Part shown: piece by piece, positions 42,196 through 50,594 of the stretch
Layout of the letters: every line of letters begins with the position of its first letter
Position numbering within the stretch: the first letter of the stretch is position 1
NCBI RefSeq assembly: GCF_030866825.1
Contig: NZ_CP133020.1
Coordinates: 4,464,001-4,528,000 of the forward strand
Length of the DNA: 64,000 nucleotides
Reading direction: 5' to 3'
DNA from: Rathayibacter sp. SW19
Lineage (GTDB): Bacteria; Actinomycetota; Actinomycetes; Actinomycetales; Microbacteriaceae
Made by a program: the position numbers and the translations under genes
The notes under the pieces: generated by a model
Databases searched by the model: none
What the model saw: only the letters and a program-made list of their open reading frames with translations
Told to the model about the DNA's origin: nothing

Positions 42196-43079
42196 TGACT
42201 GATCGAAGAATTCTTGCCAGACGGTTCGAGACCGAGCGACCCCGGCTCCTCGCCATCGCAACGAGATTGCTCGGCTCCACAGCCGATGCGGATGATGCGG
42301 TGCAGGAGACCTGGCTGCGACTGGATCGTGCGGATGCCGATAGCATCGAAAACTTCCCGGCATGGCTCACCACCGTCGTGTCCCGCGTGAGTCTCGACCT
42401 GTTGCGTGCGCCGCGCCGAACGCGTGAACGTTCCTGGCAGGTCGCACCCTGGTGGGATGAGCCTGTCTCGGTCGCCGCAGATCCTGCGGAGCTGATTGCC
42501 CAAAGCGACCAAGTCAGCATCGCCATGCTCGTCCTTCTCGAGACACTGAGCCCGGCGGAGCGGATCGCGTTCGTTCTTCATGACGTCTTCGATCAGCCCT
42601 TCGACGAGATTGCGGCCGTGCTTGAGCGTTCGACGGATGCTGCCCGCCAGCTCGCCTCGCGCGCACGTCGGCGGGTGCGGGGCGCCGAGGAGCCGACGCG
42701 TCCGAACCGTCAGCGGGGTCGGCGCATTGTCGAGGCGTGGTTGGCCGCAGCGCGAGACGGCAACATCGGCGCACTTCTCGCGTTGCTCGATGATGGTGCC
42801 GTGCTCCATGCCCGCTACGCCGGCACCACCCAGCTCCTCGAAGGTGCACGGGCCATTGCGGAACAGGCCGTGCTGGCGGCTCGGCTCGCAGCCCACTCAA
42901 CGCCGATCCTCATCGATGGCCTTCCCGGCGTCGCGGCGATCATGCACGATCGCGTTGTATCGATCATGGCCTTCGATATCGAGGACGACCGGATCATCGC
43001 GCTCGAGGTACTCGCCGATCCGCAACTCCTTGAGACGCTCGGGGTGGAAGCGACGGTCGCTGCGACGCTAATCCGATGA
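42195..43079 (+). CDS. ECF41-type RNA polymerase sigma factor with SnoaL-like tail
   Basis: A 294-residue sigma factor similar to but clearly diverged from the one at 32134. Sigma2 is at about residues 10-75 (ATRLLGSTADADDAVQETWLRLDRA, FPAWLTTVVSRVSLDLLR), sigma4 at about 110-160 (LLETLSPAERIAFVLHDVFDQPFDEIAAVLE), and the SnoaL-like tail from about 175 (EAWLAAARDGNIGALLALLDDGAVLHA; MAFDIEDDRIIALEVLADPQLL). The DGGGK-type loop is replaced by HARYAGTT, so control by the tail may differ. The RBS GAGGAG precedes the ATG. It should autoregulate and drive the epimerase-like gene. Confidence 0.92.
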   Translation: MTDRRILARRFETERPRLLAIATRLLGSTADADDAVQETWLRLDRADADSIENFPAWLTTVVSRVSLDLLRAPRRTRERSWQVAPWWDEPVSVAADPAELIAQSDQVSIAMLVLLETLSPAERIAFVLHDVFDQPFDEIAAVLERSTDAARQLASRARRRVRGAEEPTRPNRQRGRRIVEAWLAAARDGNIGALLALLDDGAVLHARYAGTTQLLEGARAIAEQAVLAARLAAHSTPILIDGLPGVAAIMHDRVVSIMAFDIEDDRIIALEVLADPQLLETLGVEATVAATLIR

Positions 43080-43184
43080 CGCGGAACTCGAAACGGCCAT
43101 TCGACTGCTCAAGACCGCAACGCGACACGTCAACGATCACATGTCCGGCGTCACGACGCCCTGACGAAATCGAATCAGCACGCG

Positions 43185-43361
43185 TCAGCGGCTATTCGCA
43201 TTGACACCGCCGAACGGCAGCGTACGGTATGCGTCGAACATCGCGTCGCGCCGATCTTCGGCACGCCTGCGCTTGGCCGCGCGGAGTTCTGCTCGTAGCC
43301 ATTGAACGGCCTCTGCATTATCCGCGGGAAGCTCAATGACTGTCACATCGGCATCGGTCAT
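43185..43361 (-). CDS. Small hypothetical protein, 58 residues
   Basis: A short frame with a strong RBS (GAGAGGAG, six bases before the ATG at 43361). It begins MTDADVTVIELPADNAEAVQ, continues as a charged helix (LRAELRAAKRRRAEDRRDAMF) and ends TLPFGGVNANSR. The composition (acidic start, basic middle helix) looks like a small regulatory or nucleic-acid-binding protein. It belongs to no family I recognise. It is convergent with the ECF41 gene. Confidence 0.6.
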   Translation of the reverse strand: MTDADVTVIELPADNAEAVQWLRAELRAAKRRRAEDRRDAMFDAYRTLPFGGVNANSR

Positions 43362-43453
43362 GGTCGACTCCTCTCAACTTCGGGCCCGGTCGTTTGTGCG
43401 TCTGGGGCAACGCACCGCACCGTCATCAAGTGGTCGAAGCCAAGACGACTAAC

Positions 43454-43509
43454 CCGACACGACGACCCCGAGACGACGACCCTGACACGACGAACCCGAC
43501 GCTGCGAAC
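43454..43509. repeat. 14-bp non-coding tandem repeat
   Basis: Four imperfect copies of a 14-bp unit (consensus CCGACACGACGACC) lie between the 58-residue gene and the hydrolase remnant. Unlike the other minisatellites in this window the period is not a multiple of three, in keeping with a non-coding position. Confidence 0.75.
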
Positions 43510-43557
43510 CGGACACTGTGATGCCACTTGTCGCTGACCGACCCCGTTCCGTCGCCG

Positions 43558-44258
43558 TCAGGCGAGGTGCTGCATGAGAAACAGCGCGGCGCGGTCCAGG
43601 GCTTGATCGGCTTCGTCGAGCACCCCGACGAATGACTGGAATACGTGGGGAGCATCGGCAGTGACGTCCAGAATGACGTCAACTCCTGCTTCCAGTGCGC
43701 CCTCCGCCAAGCGAGTGGAGTCATCGAGCAGGAGCTCGTTGGCTCCGACTTGCAGCAACAGAGGCGGAAATCCGGTCAAATCAGCTAGCGTGGCCGGCGT
43801 CAGGAGTTCTTGATTCGGGTCCTGACCGGCGACGTACATTGCGAAGGTGCGGCCAAGACTGTCCCGCGTGAAGATCGGATCAACGCCGGCCTTGGTCGCC
43901 ATGCTTGCCCCAGAACGCGTGTAGTCCAGGGCTGGCGAGAACGCCACAAGCGCGGCCGGCATCGGCAAGCCGGCCGCTCGGGCCGCGAGGCAGGTCGTGA
44001 CTCAAAGCCCACCGCCCGCGGAGTCTCCGGCAAACGCAATCTTGCCCGCGTCGGTGCCGCTCTCCAACAACGCGCGGAAGGCGGCGACTCCGTCGTCAAT
44101 GGCGGCGGGAAACGGGTGCTCCGGCGCAAGGCGATAGTCGAGCGACAGAGACCGGATGCCCGTACGAGCAACAAGTGCGGAGGTCAGCGACATCGCCGTG
44201 TCAGGGGACCCGAACACGTTGCCACCGCCGTGGAAGTACAGGATCGTGCTCGGCGCGC
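43558..44258 (-). pseudogene. HSL-type alpha/beta hydrolase, 5'-truncated with in-frame stop
   Basis: Family IV (hormone-sensitive-lipase-like) hydrolase sequence. The oxyanion motif FHGGG appears at 44230-44245, the nucleophile motif GDSAGGG is followed directly by a TGA at 44004-44002, and the same frame then continues with LAARAAGLPMPAALVAFSPALDY to the catalytic Asp region and HVFQSF with the catalytic His. Upstream of HGGG the expected 60-80 residues are missing: homology ends near 44258, where the MarR fragment begins on the other strand. So there is one nonsense mutation and one large 5' deletion. Confidence 0.85.
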
Positions 44259-44261
44259 TGT

Positions 44262-44672
44262 GAGACGCGGCTCTACAACGCGCTCAACGATCGGCTCAGG
44301 CAGCGGCACGGCATCGTCACCTCGCAGTTCGAGTTTCTTCGCTATCTCCGGGACAATCCGCAGTCGCGTGTAGCCGACGTGGCGGCATCCTTCGCCATCG
44401 GTGTCGGCGCCACCAGCAAGGCGGCCGATCGGCTGGAACACCAGGGGTGGTCCCGACGGGTTCCGCATCCCTCAGATCGGCGCTCGTCGCTGCTGGCCCT
44501 GACCCCGCTCGGGTTTGAGCTCGTCGCGGCCGCGGAACGCACCTTCACCGACTACGCGAGCGAACTCATCGACGGCGCCGTCAGCTCAGCCCAACTGGTC
44601 GCCGCCATCGATGCACTGTCAGCACGCCGCACCGCGCTCGAGCGCGACCACCTCGGCGTTCCCGCTGGCTGA
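44262..44672 (+). pseudogene. MarR-family regulator lacking its start
   Basis: Coherent MarR sequence starts abruptly at about 44262 (ETRLYNALNDRLRQRHGIVTSQFEFLRYLRDN), continues through the HTH (RVADVAASFAIGVGATSKAADRLEHQGWSRR) and wing (HPSDRRSSLLALTPLG) and reaches the normal end. The upstream codons in frame read through hydrolase antisense sequence and contain no homologous N-terminus or RBS. The gene was divergent from the hydrolase, and a single deletion removed both 5' ends and the intergenic promoters. Confidence 0.75.
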
Positions 44673-44703
44673 ACGCGGAGCTAGCGCATTCGAGATGTCA
44701 CCG

Positions 44704-45315
44704 TCAGTCGCTCTCGCCTCGGCGGTGGCCGCGAATGAATGCGCTGATCACGCTGGCGACGTGCCGTTCAACTTCGGGCGCGGCGATCTCCGCGCGCGGG
44801 AGAAGGAGCGCCCGATCTTGCATCGGGCCAACCAGAGCGTATGCCAATCCGGTTGCGGCAGCCTCCGGGTCGTCCACGGTAAGCTCCCCGCGGTACGCGG
44901 ACTGGCGAAGCGCATCCGTGAGGATCTCGATCGTCCGAAGCGGGCCGACCTCCCAATAGCGGGCGATGAGCTCGGGAAATCGGAGTGCTTCAGAGATGGC
45001 GAGCCGTCGCAATTGAACAACGGATGGCTGCAGCACCCCTGCGAGGACGGCCGCACCGAATCGATGCAGTCGCGTTTCGATCGGCTCTGACGAGTTCAGC
45101 ATTCCCGCCACCGTGGCTGTGATTTCCGCCGAACGATCGTTGATCGAATCGATCACGGCAGAAAAGAGTTTTTGCTTGTCGCTGAAGTTGTTGTAAACGG
45201 TCGTCTTCGCGACCCCGCTCGCAGCCGCGACGTCATCCAGGGTTGTCCCGTCGTATCCGCGCTCGAGGAACAGAACGCGGGCGTGGACCAGAATGATGTC
45301 GCTCTTCCGTTGCAC
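44704..45315 (-). CDS. TetR-family regulator
   Basis: A 203-residue TetR protein: HTH at residues 5-52 (ILVHARVLFLERGYDGTTLDDVAAASGVAKTTVYNNFSDKQKLF) and a TetR_C (AcrR-type C-terminal 14-like) domain with FPELIARYWEVGP. The ATG at 45315 is at the usual distance from the HTH. Two dyads lie upstream. No exporter is next to it; the nearest divergent gene is the DUF1905 protein at 45510, about 120 bp past the dyads, so the target may be that gene or only itself. Confidence 0.9.
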   Translation of the reverse strand: MQRKSDIILVHARVLFLERGYDGTTLDDVAAASGVAKTTVYNNFSDKQKLFSAVIDSINDRSAEITATVAGMLNSSEPIETRLHRFGAAVLAGVLQPSVVQLRRLAISEALRFPELIARYWEVGPLRTIEILTDALRQSAYRGELTVDDPEAAATGLAYALVGPMQDRALLLPRAEIAAPEVERHVASVISAFIRGHRRGESD

Positions 45316-45338
45316 GAAATCCCCCCTTGACCCGAACG

Positions 45339-45388
45339 CTACTGCCCAGTAGTGTTCAAGTCAATTCTGAACTGGTCGGTACAGTTCA
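45339..45388. promoter_or_regulatory. Two dyads upstream of the TetR gene
   Basis: CTACT-GCCC-AGTAG at 45339-45352 and TGAACTG-GTCGGTA-CAGTTCA at 45368-45388. The second shares the TGAACT half-site with the operator of the other TetR gene at 33712, though here the arms are farther apart. They cover the likely promoter of the TetR gene. Confidence 0.6.
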
Positions 45389-45509
45389 AACGGTCGCGAG
45401 AAGGAACGGTGGCAGGTAGCATAAACGCGCTTGCGAGCCCTGTTGCTCCACCGGCTGACGGCGCAAGACACTCAATGGCGCAAGATACACAACAGGAGCA
45501 GGTTGCAAG

Positions 45510-45953
45510 ATGAGCATTGAATTCAAGGCCACGCTGCAGCGTGACGGCAAGACCGCGACAGGCATCACCGTTCCGGACGATGTCGTGGCGAAGCTCGGCG
45601 GTCAGCGCCGTATCCCCGTTGCCGTCACGATCGCATCCGTCAGATACCCGAGCACAATCGCGTACATGGGTGGAATTGCCAAGATACCCGTCAGCGCGGA
45701 GATCAGGGCGGCAGCGGGCCTTACGGCGGGCGACCTGCTCACGGTTGCCGTCGAACGCGACGCTGCACCACGGACGGTCGAGATCCCGCCGGATCTCGCG
45801 ATAGCGCTGGCCGGCGCAGGGCAGGCCGAGCGCTTCGCTGCCCTCTCATACAGCAATCAGCGCCGGCACGTTCTCGCGGTGTCCGGCGCCCGAACCGAGC
45901 AGACCCGTGCGCGACGGATCGAACGCATTGTGGCCGAACTGGCCGGCACCTGA
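45510..45953 (+). CDS. DUF1905/YdeI-type protein
   Basis: A 147-residue protein. Residues 1-90 form the DUF1905 beta-barrel (EFKATLQRDGKTATGITVPDDVVAKLGG, RIPVAVTIASVRYPSTIAYMGGIAKIPVSAEIRAAAGLTAGD), and the C-terminus ALAGAGQAERFAALSYSNQRRHVLAV is the bacteriocin-protection YdeI/OmpD-associated tail. The role of such proteins is poorly known. The RBS is GGAGCAGG, about 10 bp before the ATG. It seems monocistronic. Confidence 0.85.
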   Translation: MSIEFKATLQRDGKTATGITVPDDVVAKLGGQRRIPVAVTIASVRYPSTIAYMGGIAKIPVSAEIRAAAGLTAGDLLTVAVERDAAPRTVEIPPDLAIALAGAGQAERFAALSYSNQRRHVLAVSGARTEQTRARRIERIVAELAGT

Positions 45954-46089
45954 GCTCCGCGACCAGAGCACCGGACCAGGACGCAGCAGATCAGGCCGTA
46001 GCGGATCAGGCCGCAGCGGACGCACAACAAACGGTTGCCTCCTCAGGCTCGAGTCGTCAGGATGAAACAGGCGAGCGAGGAGAAACCTG

Positions 46090-46431
46090 ATGAATGAGCT
46101 CCAAACCAGTGATACTGCCCGCGAGACGAGTGAGCAGCCGACCTATTTCGTCGTCACGATGACAACGCGGTTCTACTCAATGGCTGAGGTCGCCGAGCTG
46201 GCGCCGGCGCAACTCCGCGAGCACGTGGCACGATCGAAAGAGTTGCATCGAAGCGGCGCTCTGCTCATGGCTGGGGCGTTTCTCGATCACCCCGACCAAC
46301 CGGTCACCACGATGGGAATCCTGACCTCCCGCGAACAAGCCGAAGACTTCGCACATCGCGATCCCTTCGTCGTCAGCGGCCAGGTCGAATCGTGGGAGAT
46401 CCGGCCGTGGGCGAACATCTTCGCAACCTGA
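46090..46431 (+). CDS. YCII-domain protein
   Basis: A 113-residue YciI-like protein: YFVVTMTTRFYSMAEVAEL, LREHVARSKELHRSGALLMAGAFLDHP and the conserved end DFAHRDPFVVSGQVESWEIRPW. The His in LREHVARS and the Asp in HRDPF are the usual active-site-like residues. GAGGAG precedes the ATG by 9 bp. YCII proteins are ferredoxin-like and often unassigned; here there is no operon partner. Confidence 0.85.
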   Translation: MNELQTSDTARETSEQPTYFVVTMTTRFYSMAEVAELAPAQLREHVARSKELHRSGALLMAGAFLDHPDQPVTTMGILTSREQAEDFAHRDPFVVSGQVESWEIRPWANIFAT

Positions 46432-46500
46432 GCCCGTCAGCCGACCTGCCGTACCGGGGCTACAGGGGCTTTTCCAACTCGTCGCTTTGCGCGATTGCGG

Positions 46501-46709
46501 TGGTCGAGTAGCGAGGAACGAGCGTATCGAGACCCCGGCAGCCAGGTCTCGATACACTCGCCCTTCGGCAAGCTCAGGGACAGGCGCTCGTTACTCGACC
46601 ACCGAACGATACACTCCCCGTTGGTCGAGTAGCGAGGAACGAGCGTATCGAGACCCCGGCAGCGAGGTCTCGATACACTCGCCCTTCGGCAAGCTCAGGG
46701 ACAGGCGCT
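46501..46709. repeat. Direct pair of 88-bp palindromic dispersed repeats
   Basis: Copy 1 (46501-46588) and copy 2 (46622-46709) are 88 bp each and nearly identical; the visible difference is AGCCAGG versus AGCGAGG. Inside each copy, GCGTATCGAGACC faces GGTCTCGATACAC as an inverted repeat. Copy 1 is closed by TACTCGACCA at 46592-46601, the reverse complement of its opening TGGTCGAGTA; copy 2 lacks that end and stops 10 bp before the hydrolase stop codon. This looks like a dispersed palindromic repeat known in actinobacterial intergenic regions, and it may serve as a bidirectional terminator here. Confidence 0.9.
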
Positions 46710-46718
46710 TGCGGCGGC

Positions 46719-47681
46719 CTAGCGTCGGCCGATGACGAGTTCGACCATGCTCGTAACGAGATCGGGGTCGTTCATCTGCACATAGTGGTCGCTACCGGTG
46801 ACGAAGACGTGCGGCGTCTGCGGCTCCAGCTCGACCAGCGCTGTCTGAACCGCGGGCCAGACCTTCTCGAGGGTCTGCGTCAAGTCAGAGGGAACACCCT
46901 CCGCCGTCGCAAACGGCTCCGTCTTGCTCAGCACGACCAGAGGCACGGCCGGCAACGGCGGCCCCTGCACGATGGCGCGGATCGCACCATTGACGTCGAC
47001 CGTTTCGAAGTCGGCTTTCTTGTCCAGCGCCGTGCCGGGCTGGTTGAGAAGCTCGGTGTAACGCGCCCACTGACTGCCGAACAGCTGCTCGATGTTGGTG
47101 CCGAAAGCATCCACCAAGACGAGCCCGGCAACGTCATTCGGATGCGTCTGCGCGAACAGCCGCACGATCATTCCGCCGTAGGAATGACCGACCAGCACGT
47201 ACGGGCCGGGAATTTTCGCACTCGTCAGCAGCGCGTGTAGATCAGACACCATGCTCGGCAGCGTTCGCGGCATCGCCACAGGTGTGCTCCGGGTGGTCAG
47301 CGCCGCGGGGCTCGCGTAGCGGATTGTGCCGGGCCGGTCATACATGCACACGTGAGTGCGCTTCGCGAGAGCCGGAAAGACAGCCTCTTCTTTGGGCAAC
47401 GGCGGTTGCGTTTCGGCAATTGTCCAAGGATCAGACGAATCGTGGATGCCGGATTCCAGCACGACGGTCGGGCTCCCTGTTCCTGCGCAGCGCAGGTACA
47501 GTTCACGGCCGTTGCCGATGGAGACCTTGCCGGCGAAATTGCCTGAGACCGGGCTCTGTGCCGTCGTCGTCGCGGAAGCCGACGGATCGGCGGATGCGTT
47601 CGCCTCGCATCCGGACAGCAGCACGACGGCGAGCCCAACGCACGCCAGCGTCGCGACTGAGCGCAGCCCCACCTTTTTCAT
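46719..47681 (-). CDS. Alpha/beta hydrolase lipoprotein
   Basis: A 320-residue exported hydrolase. Residues 1-25 form a lipoprotein signal peptide with the lipobox LLSGC, so it is anchored to the outside of the membrane by the Cys. A Ser/Thr/Ala-rich linker follows. In the hydrolase domain, YLRCAGTGSPTVVLESG is the first strand with the oxyanion loop, GHSYGG holds the nucleophile Ser, VDAF follows and GSDHYVQ carries the catalytic His. The ATG at 47681 is chosen because the signal peptide starts there. Substrate unknown; ester or lactone hydrolysis outside the cell is likely. Confidence 0.88.
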   Translation of the reverse strand: MKKVGLRSVATLACVGLAVVLLSGCEANASADPSASATTTAQSPVSGNFAGKVSIGNGRELYLRCAGTGSPTVVLESGIHDSSDPWTIAETQPPLPKEEAVFPALAKRTHVCMYDRPGTIRYASPAALTTRSTPVAMPRTLPSMVSDLHALLTSAKIPGPYVLVGHSYGGMIVRLFAQTHPNDVAGLVLVDAFGTNIEQLFGSQWARYTELLNQPGTALDKKADFETVDVNGAIRAIVQGPPLPAVPLVVLSKTEPFATAEGVPSDLTQTLEKVWPAVQTALVELEPQTPHVFVTGSDHYVQMNDPDLVTSMVELVIGRR

Positions 47682-47790
47682 TGCAACACCCCCACTTCCT
47701 GCTGAAGCGTACACCTCGCGATGCTGCGCCTCTGGGCGCACGACAGTGCACTCAGGCGCCGGAATAAACTGACACCAGTCGACCCCGCCC

Positions 47791-48978
47791 GGCCGAAAAC
47801 CGGTCATCCTCGCCGGCATCAGCCTGTTCCTGCTCGGCTCGATCCTGAGCGGCTTCGCCTGGAGCATGGGGGCACTGATCGCGTTCCGCGCCGTACAGGG
47901 CATAGGCGCAGGCGCGATCCAGCCCATCACGGCCACGATCGCCGGTGACATCTACACGGTCGCAGAACGCGCGAAGGTGCAAGGCTATCTGTCGAGCGTG
48001 TGGGCGATCGCGGCCGTTCTCGGCCCGGCAATCGGCGGCCTCTTCTCCCAATTCCTCACCTGGCGGTGGGTGTTCTTCATCAACATCCCGGTCTGCCTGG
48101 TCGCCGGAATCATGCTGATCCGCACCTACCATGAGCATGTCGAACGTCACCGGGTGAAGATCGATTACGCCGGCTCCATTCTGCTGACCGCAGGCATGAC
48201 GTTACTGATCCTCGCTGTGCTCGAAGGCGGCCAAGCCTGGGCATGGGACTCGGTGTACAGCATCGGCGGGTTCGCTCTCGGCGCTGCGTGCGTCATCGCG
48301 TTCGTCGTCGTTGAACGCCGCACCGCCGAAGCCGTGTTGCCACTGTGGGTGTTCAAGCATCGGCTCCTGCTGACCACCACGCTCGTCTCACTCGGAGTCG
48401 GCGCCGTTCTGATCGGCCTCACCTCTTACGTCCCCACCTACCTCGAGGGCTCCATCGGCACGGTGCCGCTGTTGGCGGGGCTCGCGGTCGCTGCGCAGTC
48501 GATCGGGTGGCCGATCGCATCCGGATTCTCAGGCCGGGTGTACATGCGCTTCGGCTTTCGCGCGACAACGGTGCTCGGAATCCTGATTGTCATCCTCGGT
48601 TCGGGCGCACTGTTGGCGAGCGTCGAGGTGCCGAACGTGTGGGTCGTCGCCGGATGCTGCTTCACCGTCGGCGCCGGGCTCGGCTTCGCCTCCACCCCGG
48701 CTATCGTCTCCGCACAATCCGCTGTCGACTGGGGGCGGCGCGGCGTCGTCACGGGCACGAACATGCTCGCGCGTGCCATCGGCAGTTCCGTCGGCGTCGC
48801 CGTCTTCGGTGCCATTGCCAATGCGATCATCAGCGGTTCGCACGCGAATTCGCACAGCAGCGCGGCCATCGTGGCATCGGCATCCGGGGTGTTCTTGGCT
48901 GTGTTGGTGTGCGGCATCCTCAGCCTGATCGCGGCCGCTGCGATCCCGCGCGTAGTCGCGCCGATCCCCGTCCGGTAA
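47791..48978 (+). pseudogene. MFS exporter, 5'-truncated
   Basis: Coherent transporter sequence begins at GRKPVILAGISLFLLGS (47791), which is the second half of motif A, and runs on through AVQGIGAGAIQP, motif C-like AVLGPAIGGLFSQFL and nine or ten further membrane helices. The first two helices and the first half of motif A are missing, and the sequence upstream is the promoter region of the divergent hydrolase. An internal ATG at 47866 gives 370 residues but would start in mid-helix. It is therefore a remnant of an EmrB-like DHA2 exporter. Confidence 0.75.
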
Positions 48979-49024
48979 GACGGCCGAGCGACACCGGGCG
49001 GGGCAGCCGTGCACCGCGTCGACG

Positions 49025-49279
49025 CTACTTCCAGCGGAAGTGCACGAACACGCGGCCGAAGTTGTCCGAGTCCTTTTCGACCCGGTGATACAGCGCCTTG
49101 ATCTCTTTCTGATCGAGGAACCGCAGCACGCGCTTCTTCAGCGCGCCGGATCCTTTGCCCGGGATGATCTCAACAAGGGGGGCCTTCTTCTGGATGGCCT
49201 CGTCGATGATCGCCCGAAGTGCCCGGTCGATCTCGGCGCCGTTGTTGTAGATCTCATGCAGGTCGAGCTTCAGCTTCAT
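49025..49279 (-). CDS. Small Smr-domain protein
   Basis: An 84-residue stand-alone Smr domain. It has LKLDLHEI at the start, IDRALRAIIDEAIQKKAPLVEIIPGKGSGALKKRVLRFL with the GKGSG variant of the GxG motif, and FGRVFVHF at the end. Smr domains are nucleic-acid-binding or nuclease modules, seen in MutS2 and in ribosome-collision rescue nucleases; short forms are less well known. The ATG overlaps the stop of the YdeI-like gene. Confidence 0.88.
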   Translation of the reverse strand: MKLKLDLHEIYNNGAEIDRALRAIIDEAIQKKAPLVEIIPGKGSGALKKRVLRFLDQKEIKALYHRVEKDSDNFGRVFVHFRWK

Positions 49280-49932
49280 GACTCCGCCCCCGCCGCTGAT
49301 GGCGACCCTCTCCAGGTGCCGGCGGCCAGCTCACCGACCAGTCGGTCAATGCGCGCCTGACGGCCCGACGGAGTTCGCGCCTTCAGCACCGGCAGCATTG
49401 CAAGGTATCTATCCGTCTTGCTGAGCCGTTCGAACCGTTCTCGCGCTCGCGTGTTTGCCGCGAGCGCAGCAGTCACGTCTCCGGGAACGATGGCGGCGCT
49501 CTGGGACGCATACGCGGCATCCCATCGTCCGTCGGCCTGGGCAGCGGCGACTTCTGCGAGACCGGGCTCGCGCATGCGGCCTTCGGCGCTCAGCTGTTCG
49601 ACGCGCTCCACATTCACGCGCGACCACGCGCCGCGTGGCCGTCGAGGCGAGTACCTCTGCAGGAAGTAATCATTATCTAACCCTCGGCGGATGCTGTCGA
49701 TCCAGCCGTAGCACAATGCCAGATCGGCTGCTTCACGGATCGTGATCGCGACCTTTTTCGACCCCTTTTTGCCGATTTTCAGCCACACGCCGTCGGAGTC
49801 CGCGTGGTGTGCAACCAACCACGCTTCCCACTGGTCAGCGCGCTCGAAGCTCTGGGCGTCGATCGCGACGACTGCGCTCACCGCGCTCCCCGCATCCGCC
49901 GCACTGCGCACATCCTCAACCATGAACGCCAT
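49276..49932 (-). CDS. YdeI/OmpD-associated family protein
   Basis: A 218-residue protein: QSFERADQWEAWLVAHHADSDGVWLKIGKKGS, then AITIREAADLALCYGWIDSIRRGLDNDYFLQRYSPRRPRGAWSRVN, and the C-terminal tail ERFERLSKTDRYLAMLPVLKARTPSGRQARIDRLV. This is the YdeI family, named for bacteriocin/polymyxin protection in some bacteria. The start is uncertain between ATGs at 49932 and 49923. It is translationally coupled to the Smr gene. Confidence 0.87.
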   Translation of the reverse strand: MAFMVEDVRSAADAGSAVSAVVAIDAQSFERADQWEAWLVAHHADSDGVWLKIGKKGSKKVAITIREAADLALCYGWIDSIRRGLDNDYFLQRYSPRRPRGAWSRVNVERVEQLSAEGRMREPGLAEVAAAQADGRWDAAYASQSAAIVPGDVTAALAANTRARERFERLSKTDRYLAMLPVLKARTPSGRQARIDRLVGELAAGTWRGSPSAAGAES

Positions 49933-50025
49933 CGTGACAGATCCGCGCAAACCGCGCGACCCCTGCTTCCGCGCCCGTCGGCCCGGTCTCTCGAAGTATT
50001 CCGGCTCGGGTCCGGTGCGACAGGC

Positions 50026-50415
50026 TCAGGGCACGCGCGCCGCGCGTTCTTGCAGCGCCGCATTGACGGGCGCGAACGCGACCTTGTCGAAGACCAACTC
50101 GATTCTGCGGATGCGCCCTTCGGCGTCGATTTCGAGATCCTCGACGCACACGACGGCGCCGGCTGGCGTATTGGTCACGAAGTCATAAACGACGCAGGCA
50201 TTGTCGCCGTCGGCATAGGCATGCCGGATGTCGTTGCGCACGAGCGCAGGCAGCAAGCGCCCCAGCGCCGCGATCCACTCCTGTTTGGTCGACACGTTGC
50301 CGCCGACCGACGCCACGAGATCGTCTGCCAGCAACTCATCGAGGGGCGCAAGGTCTCCTCTGCCGACGGTGTCGATGTACGCCGTTGCAATAGCTTTTGC
50401 GCGTATTGAATCCAT
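50026..50415 (-). CDS. SnoaL/NTF2-like protein
   Basis: A 129-residue NTF2-fold protein: IATAYIDTVGRGDLAPLDELLADDLVASVGGN, the WIAALGRLLPALVRNDIRHAYADG segment and a final beta-sheet VVCVEDLEIDAEGRIRRIELVFD. Such proteins are polyketide-cyclase or ketosteroid-isomerase-like enzymes or binding proteins. The ATG at 50415 fits the fold start; the region upstream belongs to the divergent ArsR promoter. Function unknown. Confidence 0.82.
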   Translation of the reverse strand: MDSIRAKAIATAYIDTVGRGDLAPLDELLADDLVASVGGNVSTKQEWIAALGRLLPALVRNDIRHAYADGDNACVVYDFVTNTPAGAVVCVEDLEIDAEGRIRRIELVFDKVAFAPVNAALQERAARVP

Positions 50416-50594
50416 GGCCGCACTGCCTTTCTGTTCTTTTCTGCTGCTCTGCACTGAGGACTTGTTCGCCGCCCTGCACTGCGGGTTGTCTGTCGACTGC
50501 TCGACGATAGAATAAAACACAAGCATTCTCTTGTACAAGTGAATGTTTGTATTTGCCCGAACCGCAGACCAACTCACCGAAAAGGCACCGCCCG

